IMG/VR virus record: IMGVR_UViG_3300042540_000238 | Coordinates: 1-29,232 of that record | Strand: one strand, 5' to 3' | Length of the DNA: 29,232 bases | Origin: a virus | Shown here: piece after piece, positions 5,426 to 12,440 of the stretch | Position numbering within the stretch: position 1 is the stretch's first letter | How the letters are laid out: each line of letters begins with the position of its first letter | Program-made: the position numbers and the translations under genes | Notes under the pieces: model-generated | What the model saw: only the letters and a program-made list of their open reading frames with translations | Databases searched by the model: none | What the model was told of the DNA's origin: nothing

Positions 5426-5704
5426 ATGTGTTACTTCACTATCACCTCCGATATCCAAAACAAAGAGGGCCATACATTGGCCCTCATGATCATTGATGCT
5501 GATAATGAAGAATATGCTAAACGTGAGTATATCAAAACATTCAATCTACCAAGTTTTGATATACAGGAAGGCATCCACATATCAGACGGGTTTGCGGATC
5601 TAGTAACCGCACCTATCAAAAAACTAATCACAAAACATAAAAGCGGTAACTCCGATGTATCATTAGTTAGTTACTGCAATTCAGTCCATACCAAGTATGA
5701 ATAA
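5426..5704 (+). CDS. Hypothetical protein upstream of the oxygenase-like gene
   Basis: Encodes 92 residues, no family recognised. ATG 5426 is one base after the previous stop; the in-frame codon at 5387 lies inside that gene. No signal peptide. The pattern suggests a small alpha/beta fold (CYFTITSD, then TLALMIIDADNEEYAKREY). The stop overlaps the start of the 2OG-oxygenase-like gene (TAATG), so the two are translationally coupled and both are AT-rich. A perfect 8-bp stem with a 5-base loop at 5465-5485 is buried in its coding sequence. Confidence 0.65.
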   Translation: MCYFTITSDIQNKEGHTLALMIIDADNEEYAKREYIKTFNLPSFDIQEGIHISDGFADLVTAPIKKLITKHKSGNSDVSLVSYCNSVHTKYE

Positions 5705-6348
5705 TGATAAGAGAAATTATACATGATGATCTTCTGATCAAAAAACTAAATCTGAATACCGCCCAAATAAAATCGGATTGTTATAGATTGAATGGTGTAT
5801 TACAACGATTCGATCCAAAAAATATGGATTATGGTGGTGCCCGATTTAGTGAAGATATGATGTTGTCGGTTTCAAATTCGGCAAGACTATGGAAGAAATA
5901 TAATACCTTTTTCTATCCATACGATGGTTTACACCAACTATACAAGTCAATCAGAGAGACTTTTTATGAGGTTAAACCAAAAGAATATAATGGAAAATAT
6001 TATATTCAATCTTGGATGAATTTCTATACCCGAGGACAATTCATAGACTGGCATTCTCATTCTAATACAGAAGATAGGCAGTTTATGAGTGGATATTATT
6101 GTGTATATGGCGAACCTTCTCATACAACTGTAAGATATAATGACGATAAAACATATGACATAGATAATATAAATGACCATCTGGTCTTTAGTAAAATGGG
6201 TGGAAAATTTGTTCACAGTGAACATAGAACATGGCCTTGGAATCAAGATGAACCAAGAATTTCCATAGCATTTGAAATCTTACACACAGAAGGAATTGAA
6301 CATCACTTTCCTGAAAATGAAATGATAAACCATTGGGTACCAATCTAG
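5704..6348 (+). CDS. Putative 2-oxoglutarate/Fe(II)-dependent oxygenase
   Basis: A 214-residue protein with the layout of the short 2OG-Fe(II) oxygenases common in T4-like marine phages. The iron-binding region is WHSHS (H117 and H119), then SGYYCVYGEPS on the next strand. A distal histidine (H171) lies in GKFVHSEH, and the 2OG-anchoring arginine is R185 in PRISIAFEI. An HxH in place of the usual HxD is a departure that needs checking. Such enzymes hydroxylate proteins, sugars or small molecules. The substrate is unknown. It is AT-rich and coupled to the 92-residue gene before it. Confidence 0.78.
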   Translation: MIREIIHDDLLIKKLNLNTAQIKSDCYRLNGVLQRFDPKNMDYGGARFSEDMMLSVSNSARLWKKYNTFFYPYDGLHQLYKSIRETFYEVKPKEYNGKYYIQSWMNFYTRGQFIDWHSHSNTEDRQFMSGYYCVYGEPSHTTVRYNDDKTYDIDNINDHLVFSKMGGKFVHSEHRTWPWNQDEPRISIAFEILHTEGIEHHFPENEMINHWVPI

Positions 6349-6358
6349 GAGAATGAAA

Positions 6359-6721
6359 ATGCGACATATTATGATCTTTGCGGCCGTCTTTACTGTTTCT
6401 TTCGGACTTACACAATATGTTCTAGGTGAGGAATTCAAGAAGAAAGAAGATAAGAAAGAGGACATGATATGCCTTACTAATGCAGACCTTGATAAGACCA
6501 TGACCGAAAAGGGGTATGACATACTGCTAAATATGACAAACAGTGAAGGTGTTGTCGAATCGATTTGGACCGCTGGTCAATCTATTGCTATTACTGCCGC
6601 TGTTCCCAATGAACAGAAAAGTTGCTTACTTGCTACAATGTCTAGTGTGACCTATAATCCTAAGGCTATCGAAGAAGTCTGGGAAACATATAAGAAGCAG
6701 ACTAAGCAAAGAGACATTTAA
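6359..6721 (+). CDS. Membrane-anchored or exported small protein
   Basis: Encodes 120 residues. ATG 6359 is chosen over 6353 because AGGAG (6347-6351) is seven bases from it and only one from the earlier ATG. Residues 2-21 form a hydrophobic segment (IMIFAAVFTVSFGLTQYVLG), either an uncleaved anchor or a signal peptide. A charged E/K stretch and a small domain with two cysteines (CLTNADLDKTM and KSCLLATM) follow and could form a disulphide outside the cytoplasm. No family recognised. Confidence 0.7.
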   Translation: MRHIMIFAAVFTVSFGLTQYVLGEEFKKKEDKKEDMICLTNADLDKTMTEKGYDILLNMTNSEGVVESIWTAGQSIAITAAVPNEQKSCLLATMSSVTYNPKAIEEVWETYKKQTKQRDI

Positions 6722-6735
6722 CAGAGGAAGAATAA

Positions 6736-7083
6736 ATGGCTTGGGGATATCATCTAGTCCTTGACTGCTATGACGCAGACAAGGAACTAATTACTAGCAG
6801 CACCAACATTGCTGCATTTGCTAAGGCGCTAGTGAAGCGCATCAACATGAAGGCCTATGGTGAACCCCAGGTCGTTCATTTTGGAGAGGACGATAAACTG
6901 GGTTATACATTGGTTCAGTTGATCGAAACATCAAATATCGTAGCACATTTTTGTGACGACACTGGCAACTTTTACCTCGATGTATTCTCATGTAAACCAT
7001 ATGAGAATGCCGTGGTAATTGAAACAGTAAAACAGTTCTTTGCTCCTAAGAGGATCACAGACAGGTACTTAGAAAGAGAGTAA
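6736..7083 (+). CDS. SpeD-like pyruvoyl-dependent decarboxylase homologue
   Basis: A 115-residue protein that aligns by eye with the small bacterial/archaeal S-adenosylmethionine decarboxylase. GYHLVLDCYDAD is at the N-terminus, ETSNIVAHF occupies the place of SESHLTIHTW, and YLDVFSC the place of AAIDLFTC. The serine that becomes the pyruvoyl group (S66), the proton-transfer histidine (H71) and the cysteine (C86) all appear to be kept. The glutamate before the serine is replaced by threonine. The usual reaction gives decarboxylated SAM for spermidine synthesis. Some phage relatives decarboxylate arginine or ornithine instead, so the substrate is open. It lies four bases before the DUF458-like gene. 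Confidence 0.75.
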   Translation: MAWGYHLVLDCYDADKELITSSTNIAAFAKALVKRINMKAYGEPQVVHFGEDDKLGYTLVQLIETSNIVAHFCDDTGNFYLDVFSCKPYENAVVIETVKQFFAPKRITDRYLERE

Positions 7084-7086
7084 ACG

Positions 7087-7548
7087 ATGAAGAGGTTGGA
7101 CTTGGATGAAGTTAGAGACTTTATCGAAAATACCTCCGAGTCCACCCACATTTACATTGGTGCTGACTCGGAGAGACACAAGCGGCACGGTATATGGTGG
7201 GCAGACTACGCAACCGTAGTTGTTGTCCATTATGATGGTAACCGTGGTGCTAAGATTTTCGGTGAGATTGTTACTGAAAGGGACTATGATCAGTCTCGTG
7301 ATAAGCCTCGTATGAGACTTATGAATGAGGTAATGAAGGCAGCACAGATGTATTTGGACTTGGCCGAGTCTATTGGTGATAGAAAGTATGAAGTTCATAT
7401 TGATATCAATCCAGACTTCAAGCATGGTTCATCGTGTGTAATCAATGAAGCGATGGGATATATCAAAGGCATGACTGGTGTTACGCCTAAGGTAAAACCA
7501 TCTGCATGGGCGGCATCCATTGCGGCAGATAAATTTCCAAGTTTATAA
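7087..7548 (+). CDS. DUF458/YkuK-like RNase H-fold protein
   Basis: A 153-residue protein resembling the DUF458 (YkuK) family, predicted to have an RNase H-like fold. Visible landmarks are HIYIGADSERHKR (first acidic strand), ATVVVVHYDGNRGAKIF (second and third strands), EVHIDINPD (an acidic strand) and SAWAASIAADK near the C-terminus. Acidic residues D27, D106 and D148 are candidates for a metal site. A nuclease role is predicted for the family but not established. The gene runs directly after the SpeD-like gene with four bases between. Confidence 0.72.
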   Translation: MKRLDLDEVRDFIENTSESTHIYIGADSERHKRHGIWWADYATVVVVHYDGNRGAKIFGEIVTERDYDQSRDKPRMRLMNEVMKAAQMYLDLAESIGDRKYEVHIDINPDFKHGSSCVINEAMGYIKGMTGVTPKVKPSAWAASIAADKFPSL

Positions 7549-7738
7549 CGCCGGCGCCTAAATACTATTCCACAAGGCAGTCATATTGCCTTGTGGTTAA
7601 TCGCCGCTGACCACGGATGTAATGGCAGCGGCACCCACTCCTCCTCGTCAGACTTCGGTCTAAATCAATCCCACATTTCATTAATCTTTCGTTTACTGTG
7701 GAGTATTGTGCGTGGAGGCATAACAGAAAGGTACTAAA
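7549..7738 (+). other. Structured intergenic leader with three stem-loops
   Basis: 190 bases without a CDS. A palindrome CGCCGGCG (7549-7556) and CTAAATA (7558-7564, late-promoter-like) are followed by stem 7570-7579/7587-7596 (10 bp), stem 7603-7609/7626-7632 (7 bp) and AGAC-TTCG-GTCT (7650-7661). None has a U tract. GTATTGTGCG (7703-7712) and the ribosome-site region echo the leader of the gene at 4485. It may be a structured 5' leader or a small RNA. No tRNA fits. Confidence 0.5.
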
Positions 7739-8236
7739 ATGAAGAAGGTTTTATTTGCTTTCATTACAGTCCTTGCTTTGACGGGGACCGTAGAAGCAAG
7801 AAGCCGCTATTCAGCGCCATCCGTTGCTGAGGAAACCGATCCTATCTCCACCATTCTTGGTGGTGAGGATTGGAGTGTCTCGCCCCAGCCACGTTTCAAG
7901 AATAAGAGACAAGCCATGGCGTATAAGCAGGAGCAAGAAGATCACTGGGGTTTCGGTCATGCTTCAAACTCCTTAGTCGCCCTCGGCTATGACTTGCAGC
8001 GTAGAGGGTTCCGTGTATCGGAACACCCAAGATTTGGGGGAGTCCATCATGTTCATCATGGTTGGGCACACTACGCAGGCCGTGCCATCGACATCAATGT
8101 GGGTCGTGGCGTGGTTGAAGCACGTTCTGGATATGCAGGTAGATTTGATCATCTTGCCAATGAACTAAGAGCAGAAGGTTATACGGTGTTGTGGCGAGTA
8201 GCCGGACACTTTAATCACATGCACGTCCAGCGATAA
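7739..8236 (+). CDS. Exported M15-like peptidase
   Basis: A 165-residue protein with a signal peptide (residues 1-20, VEA/RS). A linker follows, then a D-Ala-D-Ala carboxypeptidase/M15-type fold. The metal and catalytic signature is visible as HHGWAHYAGRAIDIN (second H and D of the HxxxxxxD pattern) and HFNHMHV near the C-terminus. It probably hydrolyses peptidoglycan stem peptides in the periplasm. The exported form differs from phage M15 endolysins, which usually stay cytoplasmic until holin opening. The only recognised lysin-type gene besides it is GH19-like at 25952. The gene ends six bases before a strong terminator and has a long structured leader. Confidence 0.82.
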   Translation: MKKVLFAFITVLALTGTVEARSRYSAPSVAEETDPISTILGGEDWSVSPQPRFKNKRQAMAYKQEQEDHWGFGHASNSLVALGYDLQRRGFRVSEHPRFGGVHHVHHGWAHYAGRAIDINVGRGVVEARSGYAGRFDHLANELRAEGYTVLWRVAGHFNHMHVQR

Positions 8237-8241
8237 TAAAT

Positions 8242-8272
8242 AGAGGGCGGAGAGAAATCTCCGCTCTTTTTT
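8242..8272 (+). terminator. Rho-independent terminator
   Basis: A twelve-pair stem (including two or three G-U pairs) runs from 8242 to 8253, with a GAAA tetraloop and the return strand up to about 8269. Six Ts follow at 8267-8272. It sits six bases after the M15-like stop and ends the block of exported proteins. It is the only strong intrinsic terminator seen in the window. Confidence 0.92.
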
Positions 8273-8286
8273 GTAATGGATTATGA

Positions 8287-9198
8287 ATGTCTGATATATC
8301 ATTCAACTACCTCAAAAGTCTATTTGATGAACAGAATTGGGATATTGGAGTTCTAACACCAGAGAATTTTCATAGAACAAATTTACATCCTGTAAAAATA
8401 AAATTACATAATATCTTTGTCGAAGATTATAGCAACCATATTCATTTTAGATATGAAACAAATGCTTTAGTTGTTATCAGACACGGTCACACATGGGATT
8501 ATACACACTATGATGAGGCCTTAGATATACTGGAGTCAAATGGTGTTTTGGAAAAACATCCAAATTGTATGGTATACACAAATTTTAAAGAAGCTGCCAT
8601 ATTATCAGGACTAGGTGTAAGAGCAAAAAACTCTTTGATTTACAGTTATAAATTTGGTTTTGATTGTCATATTGCTGTCATAAGATTTTCGGATAATATT
8701 GTAGACTTACCAGAAAACAAAAGAATAAATTATAAAATATGGAATAGATGTATCGGTTGTGATGATTGTGCGAAAGCATGTCCAGTAGGCGCTATTCATA
8801 ATAGTGATAAAAATCCTTTTGCATGGTGGATAGATTCACCTAAATGTGACAACTTTATTGGTCTTAACAATCACCCAAGAATACCATCAATCAAAGAGTT
8901 TTGGCATAAAAATGTATATCCCGAAATTGATAAACAAAAGATAGAATCGATAACAACAACAGAAATTGCTGGACTACCTTTTGAACAAGGTGGGTTGAAT
9001 GACATGCCTTGGGATAAAAATGGTTATTCTTATGATGGACAGGTAGTCAGAAAGAATGGTGAACCAGTTAATATTCCTGTTTGTCGAGAATGTATTTCAC
9101 AACCAAGATGTAGTAAATGGAATGGTAATTATCCTTACGACGACATACCGGATCATGGTAATGGTGTAAACATCGTAGACATGGCAAAACATAAATAG
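8287..9198 (+). CDS. QueG-like (epoxyqueuosine reductase-related) Fe-S protein
   Basis: A 303-residue protein resembling the QueG/reductive dehalogenase group. FKEAAILSGLGVRAKNSLI (about 100-118) matches the cap motif before the cluster. CIGCDDCAKACP (C155, C158, C161, C165) binds a [4Fe-4S] cluster, and WIDSPKC (C187) matches the cysteine after it in QueG. A further C266/C269/C275 group replaces the normal second-cluster pattern. QueG uses cobalamin to reduce epoxyqueuosine in tRNA with GUN anticodons; this phage carries two such tRNAs (His, Tyr). The protein is divergent, so its substrate is unproven. The gene is AT-rich and follows a terminator with no clear promoter. Confidence 0.72.
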   Translation: MSDISFNYLKSLFDEQNWDIGVLTPENFHRTNLHPVKIKLHNIFVEDYSNHIHFRYETNALVVIRHGHTWDYTHYDEALDILESNGVLEKHPNCMVYTNFKEAAILSGLGVRAKNSLIYSYKFGFDCHIAVIRFSDNIVDLPENKRINYKIWNRCIGCDDCAKACPVGAIHNSDKNPFAWWIDSPKCDNFIGLNNHPRIPSIKEFWHKNVYPEIDKQKIESITTTEIAGLPFEQGGLNDMPWDKNGYSYDGQVVRKNGEPVNIPVCRECISQPRCSKWNGNYPYDDIPDHGNGVNIVDMAKHK

Positions 9199-9202
9199 GT
9201 CT

Positions 9203-9409
9203 ATGACTATTGAAATGAACAATGTGTGGGCCCGTCGAAGAAGGGTCTCCTTAGAAAGAATGAAGATTTGTGAAAGTTGCGAACACCATATAAAGACTAC
9301 AAACCAGTGTGGTAAATGTGGTTGCTTTCTAAGTGGTAAAACTATGTTCATGAGTTCCAAATGTCCCATAGATAAATGGGATAAACACATAGAGAAAAAA
9401 GATGGATGA
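9203..9409 (+). CDS. Small zinc-ribbon protein
   Basis: Encodes 68 residues with a basic N-terminus (WARRRRVSLERM) and a Cys pattern CESCEH, CGKCGCF and KCPIDKW, which fits one or two zinc sites. Proteins of this type are common in T4-like cyanophages, with no assigned role. ATAAATA overlaps the end of the previous gene and AGGT lies before the ATG. A second in-frame ATG at 9215 is possible. It overlaps the Dps-like gene by eight bases, so the two are co-expressed. Confidence 0.75.
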   Translation: MTIEMNNVWARRRRVSLERMKICESCEHHIKTTNQCGKCGCFLSGKTMFMSSKCPIDKWDKHIEKKDG

Positions 9410-9842
9410 AGTAGTAGAAAGAGCAAAAGTCCTATTAGGTAATATGTTTGTGTTCTATATGAAGGCACATGCATATCACTGGAACTATATCGGCGATAAC
9501 TTTCCACAGTATCACGAGTTCTTTGGTGACTTATACGAGAGTGCCCACGACGAGATTGATGTGATTGCCGAGCATATCCGACAAATGGATAATTTTGCTC
9601 CAGCATCCCTGGCCCGTATGATTGAGTTATCAGAGATAAAAGAAGATACACAGATTGTCAAGCCAGAAAAGATGTTCAAAAATCTATATGATGCCAATGA
9701 AACGGTCTTGGCCTGCCTTGATGAATGTTACAGACTAGCAGGTGAACAAAAGGCCTGGGGTTGGCAGAATTATGTCCAAGACCTAATCACGGCCCATCGT
9801 AAACACCGTTGGATGCTAAAGGCAACTATGGGAGAAAAATAA
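9402..9842 (+). CDS. Dps/ferritin-like protein
   Basis: A 146-residue four-helix protein of the Dps class. The signature YHWNYIGDNFPQYHEFFGDLYE, followed by HDEIDVIAEHIRQ (about 25-63), supplies the inter-subunit ferroxidase ligands (H and D/E residues). Dps proteins oxidise Fe(II), store iron and protect DNA from peroxide. The lysine tail used by some Dps to bind DNA is absent. Phage Dps-like genes are known in cyanophages. The stop overlaps the next start (TAATG). Confidence 0.85.
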   Translation: MDEVVERAKVLLGNMFVFYMKAHAYHWNYIGDNFPQYHEFFGDLYESAHDEIDVIAEHIRQMDNFAPASLARMIELSEIKEDTQIVKPEKMFKNLYDANETVLACLDECYRLAGEQKAWGWQNYVQDLITAHRKHRWMLKATMGEK

Positions 9843-10477
9843 TGGCGTTTCTATTCCGCAATTACTGGCCACAACCGGCGCCAGGTTATCTATCAATTCA
9901 TAACTTTGGTAATGGTGCTGATGGAAAACCATATTCATTCATGGTCTGGAATTCCGGAGACAATCGCCATTTCTATCAAGAAGATTACCATGATAATAAG
10001 TGGACTTCCACATGGGTCATGGATTATCTCGGTGAAAAAGGTGTAACTGAAACTGCCGATATCTATCCTCGCCGTGCATATCAATTCTGGACACAGTATA
10101 GAACCACAGCATTTACCAAAGGTAAAGAAATCTTTTGGGGTGGTGTTCAAAATATTGGCGATGAGTTCAATGCACCAATTGAAATCGATTCTATTGCTTC
10201 TACCAAGTTTGAAGCACCTGCTAAAGGTAATCAAAGAGTAAAGTTTGCTAATCAATATAACTATCTACTAGGTCATACCGACGTGGTCGAGATTGAATAT
10301 GACCAGTCATTCAACGGCGGTAAGGCCGCAGGTTGGAGAGCATGGCACGCCCGTGCCGTAGGAATTATCCAGATCCAGTGGCGATATGACGGTAAAGATA
10401 TTGGCGGAACCATTCCTGCCACGGTTTCTACAGTCAAAGGAAAGATAGTCAACAAGTATCCTCAGTTGACTTCCTAA
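9842..10477 (+). CDS. Hypothetical protein, possibly structural
   Basis: Encodes 211 residues, starting at the ATG that overlaps the Dps-like stop; the frame extends upstream to 9809 inside that gene. It is rich in aromatic residues (many W, Y, F), beta-rich by eye, without a signal peptide or membrane segment. I recognise no family. The aromatic content would suit a carbohydrate-contacting or virion surface protein, but that is a guess. The promoter of the deaminase gene begins inside its last codons. Confidence 0.65.
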   Translation: MAFLFRNYWPQPAPGYLSIHNFGNGADGKPYSFMVWNSGDNRHFYQEDYHDNKWTSTWVMDYLGEKGVTETADIYPRRAYQFWTQYRTTAFTKGKEIFWGGVQNIGDEFNAPIEIDSIASTKFEAPAKGNQRVKFANQYNYLLGHTDVVEIEYDQSFNGGKAAGWRAWHARAVGIIQIQWRYDGKDIGGTIPATVSTVKGKIVNKYPQLTS

Positions 10478-10494
10478 ACTCCCTCGTATATAAT
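10466..10494 (+). promoter_or_regulatory. Near-consensus promoter of the deaminase gene
   Basis: TTGACT (10466-10471), 17 bases and TATAAT (10489-10494), the best -10 box in the window. The expected start, about seven bases after the box, coincides with ATG 10501. No Shine-Dalgarno lies in between, so the message may be leaderless. The -35 box overlaps the end of the previous gene. Confidence 0.85.
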
Positions 10495-10500
10495 GATATT

Positions 10501-10914
10501 ATGAAAAATGTGAACGTAGGTATTCTCCATACACTAGCGAAAGTGGCTGCTGCTAATCCCGGTCTAAGGGAAAAGTTTGCGGCCGCTGTCGTTTGCCGTA
10601 ACCGTATCGTGTCTATTGGCATCAATAGTATGAAATCCCATCCCATGCAAGCCAAGTATTCCAAGAATGAACATGCCATCTTCCTACATGCGGAAGTGGC
10701 TGCTATCAAGAATGCCTTGCGTGAAATGGATGTCGATGATCTTTCTAAGTGTGACCTGTATATCGCACGAGTAAAGAAAGAGAAACCGTTTACCAAAAAG
10801 TTTGTATGGGGTTTGTCTAAGCCGTGTCCTGGTTGTGCCAGAGCAATCGCAGAGTTTGGCCTAAAGAGAACGATATACACTTGCGATGATGGTGATTATG
10901 AGGTGGTGAAATGA
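10501..10914 (+). CDS. Cytidine/deoxycytidylate deaminase-like protein
   Basis: A 137-residue zinc deaminase. HAE (H63, E65) supplies one zinc ligand and the proton shuttle, and PCPGC (C109, C112) the other two ligands. The size and the GLxRTIYTCDDGDYE ending fit a free-nucleotide or base deaminase rather than a tRNA editing enzyme. In a phage encoding ThyX, deamination of dCMP would feed dUMP to thymidylate synthesis. The N-terminal region is less typical, so the exact substrate is open. Its ATG falls at the predicted transcription start, and it overlaps the next gene by four bases (ATGA). Confidence 0.82.
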   Translation: MKNVNVGILHTLAKVAAANPGLREKFAAAVVCRNRIVSIGINSMKSHPMQAKYSKNEHAIFLHAEVAAIKNALREMDVDDLSKCDLYIARVKKEKPFTKKFVWGLSKPCPGCARAIAEFGLKRTIYTCDDGDYEVVK

Positions 10915-11123
10915 AGATCGAAGGATATGTAATCTGCTGCCCTATCAAATTTGGGGACCATCCGTGGTACCCTCGTGAACATACTTTTGCCAGGACGGCA
11001 ACAGAAGCATGGGCTCTTTTTATGAATATTCGTCCTGATGATATAGAATGGGATCGTAAGATAACACGATGGGTCAACCTCGGATATTGTCCGAAAAAGA
11101 CAACGATGGAGGTCACATGGTAA
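10911..11123 (+). CDS. Small hypothetical protein
   Basis: Encodes 70 residues in an ATGA overlap with the deaminase gene. Contains three cysteines, two of them adjacent (YVICCPIKFG), several tryptophans and a basic C-terminus. No family recognised. It resembles the small ORFs that T4-like phages carry in rows behind metabolic genes. The coupling to the deaminase suggests shared expression, not necessarily shared function. Confidence 0.65.
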   Translation: MKIEGYVICCPIKFGDHPWYPREHTFARTATEAWALFMNIRPDDIEWDRKITRWVNLGYCPKKTTMEVTW

Positions 11124-11446
11124 TGCAAATCATAGAAAAACCTATGGCCCATACAAGCAATCTCAATAACGGATACACCATTGGTATAACGACCAAAAAG
11201 AACTCCGAGATATTGGATGTATATTGTCGAGAAGGTGGTAACCTCTATATGACCATGTTAGAAGAAGGTGATATATCGGTTGTTCGTACCTTCATAGCAA
11301 CCGCAGCATATCAAAATATGGATTCTATACAACAAAAACCTTTTAGGTTTATCACAAGAGTAGAAACAACACAACCGAGTTGGTGGACTCCAGCACATGG
11401 TCCATTCTTTCCTTCTAACTACTATATCTTTGAGGTGTTACAATGA
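11123..11446 (+). CDS. Hypothetical protein
   Basis: Encodes 107 residues. Start 11123 (TAATG overlap with the stop before) is preferred over 11117 and 11069 because GGAGGT (11108-11113) is nine bases from it. No family recognised. The sequence looks beta-rich (NGYTIGITTKKNSEILDVYCREGGNLYM) and ends in an aromatic, proline-rich part (PSWWTPAHGPFFPSNYYIFEV). No export signal. It overlaps the next gene by four bases. Confidence 0.62.
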   Translation: MQIIEKPMAHTSNLNNGYTIGITTKKNSEILDVYCREGGNLYMTMLEEGDISVVRTFIATAAYQNMDSIQQKPFRFITRVETTQPSWWTPAHGPFFPSNYYIFEVLQ

Positions 11447-11856
11447 ACGAGACAATGGAAGAAAAACTGGCACAGTCTCTATTTGAGCGTGGTGCTGAAA
11501 AGTGTTTTGATAAGAATACCCGTGTTGCCTTCTGTAAGAAGTATCTTATTGACCAGGGTATTGATATTAATCCGCCGAAACCGGTAACGCCAAACTATTC
11601 TTTACAAGACCTACAAAACTTTGGTAGAGAAGAAACATATACCTTTACCGCACGGGAAACAGTAGATCATCATGATTTGAATATGGTAACACATAAGACC
11701 GCACTAATGCATAATGTAAAGGCCGATCTTGTGAATAAACTAATGCATGAACTTGTAAAAAATGATATGATCTATTTTGAAGAAATGAAAAACTATGCTA
11801 TGGATAGCGTAGAGGTATATGCCGGCATCAAAGCAGCAAAGTGGGATAAGCGATGA
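11443..11856 (+). CDS. Hypothetical protein
   Basis: Encodes 137 residues, mostly helical by eye, with two cysteines near the N-terminus and no signal peptide. No recognisable family. Charged, with several His and Met residues in the second half (HKTALMHNVKADLVNKLMHE). It overlaps both neighbours by four bases, so it belongs to the tight run 10501-14237 that ends in the Dam methylase. Confidence 0.62.
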   Translation: MNETMEEKLAQSLFERGAEKCFDKNTRVAFCKKYLIDQGIDINPPKPVTPNYSLQDLQNFGREETYTFTARETVDHHDLNMVTHKTALMHNVKADLVNKLMHELVKNDMIYFEEMKNYAMDSVEVYAGIKAAKWDKR

Positions 11857-12440
11857 CCAATCTACCATGTAAAGATTGTAAGTATTGTAAGCCCAGTTGG
11901 TTCCCATCTATATTCAATCACTATGAGTTTGCCACATGTCATAGACCCGGTAACTACACAACCAGCACCGTGTCAGGTCATCTAATATATGAAACATCTT
12001 TCTGTGATATTTCCAGAAAGTATGATCATATTTGTGGTGTTGAAGGTAAACATTTTGAACCGAAGCGTAGTAAAGAGGTTCAATACTATGACATTTATGA
12101 GAAGAAAAAGAAGGACAAAGAAGTCCTGAAAAAGATGTTCTCTGACCTCAAAAAGGCCAATGCCAAAGTATATGAGTCTCTTGATTGTTATATGCTGCCC
12201 GATAAACCCGGTCACTTTTCACTGAAAGACCTGAAAGAAAAATACCTAAGTGGTGAAGTATCACAGGTAGAAAAAGAACTACAGGATAAACAGAAAGAGT
12301 TTGAGAACGCTATTACCGCACAGGTGAGAACCGAAGTAAAGAAAGATGCTGCCACTCTTATTCGTAAGAAGTATAAGGGTCAGAAGTTGATTATGGAAAA
12401 GCCAGAGTCTCTGGCCAAACTGATTGAGGACATGAAATGA
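11853..12440 (+). CDS. Cys-rich protein with a C-terminal tail shared with a nearby gene
   Basis: A 195-residue protein with three parts. An N-terminal Cys-rich domain (CKDCKYCKP, then single cysteines near 29, 51 and 61) probably binds zinc. A long charged helical section (about 80-165) could form a coiled coil. The last 30 residues (RKKYKGQKLIMEKPESLAKL and on) closely match the end of the protein encoded at 12736, one gene downstream. The function of the tail is unknown; it could be a shared docking signal. No enzyme motif was seen. Confidence 0.65.
   Translation: MTNLPCKDCKYCKPSWFPSIFNHYEFATCHRPGNYTTSTVSGHLIYETSFCDISRKYDHICGVEGKHFEPKRSKEVQYYDIYEKKKKDKEVLKKMFSDLKKANAKVYESLDCYMLPDKPGHFSLKDLKEKYLSGEVSQVEKELQDKQKEFENAITAQVRTEVKKDAATLIRKKYKGQKLIMEKPESLAKLIEDMK

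Noticed and set aside
6532-6538. CTAAATA inside the 120-residue gene
   Set aside because: Coding position with no gene start nearby; taken as chance.
7570-7596. 10-bp hairpin as intrinsic terminator
   Set aside because: The stem is strong but is followed by TTAATCG, not a U tract.
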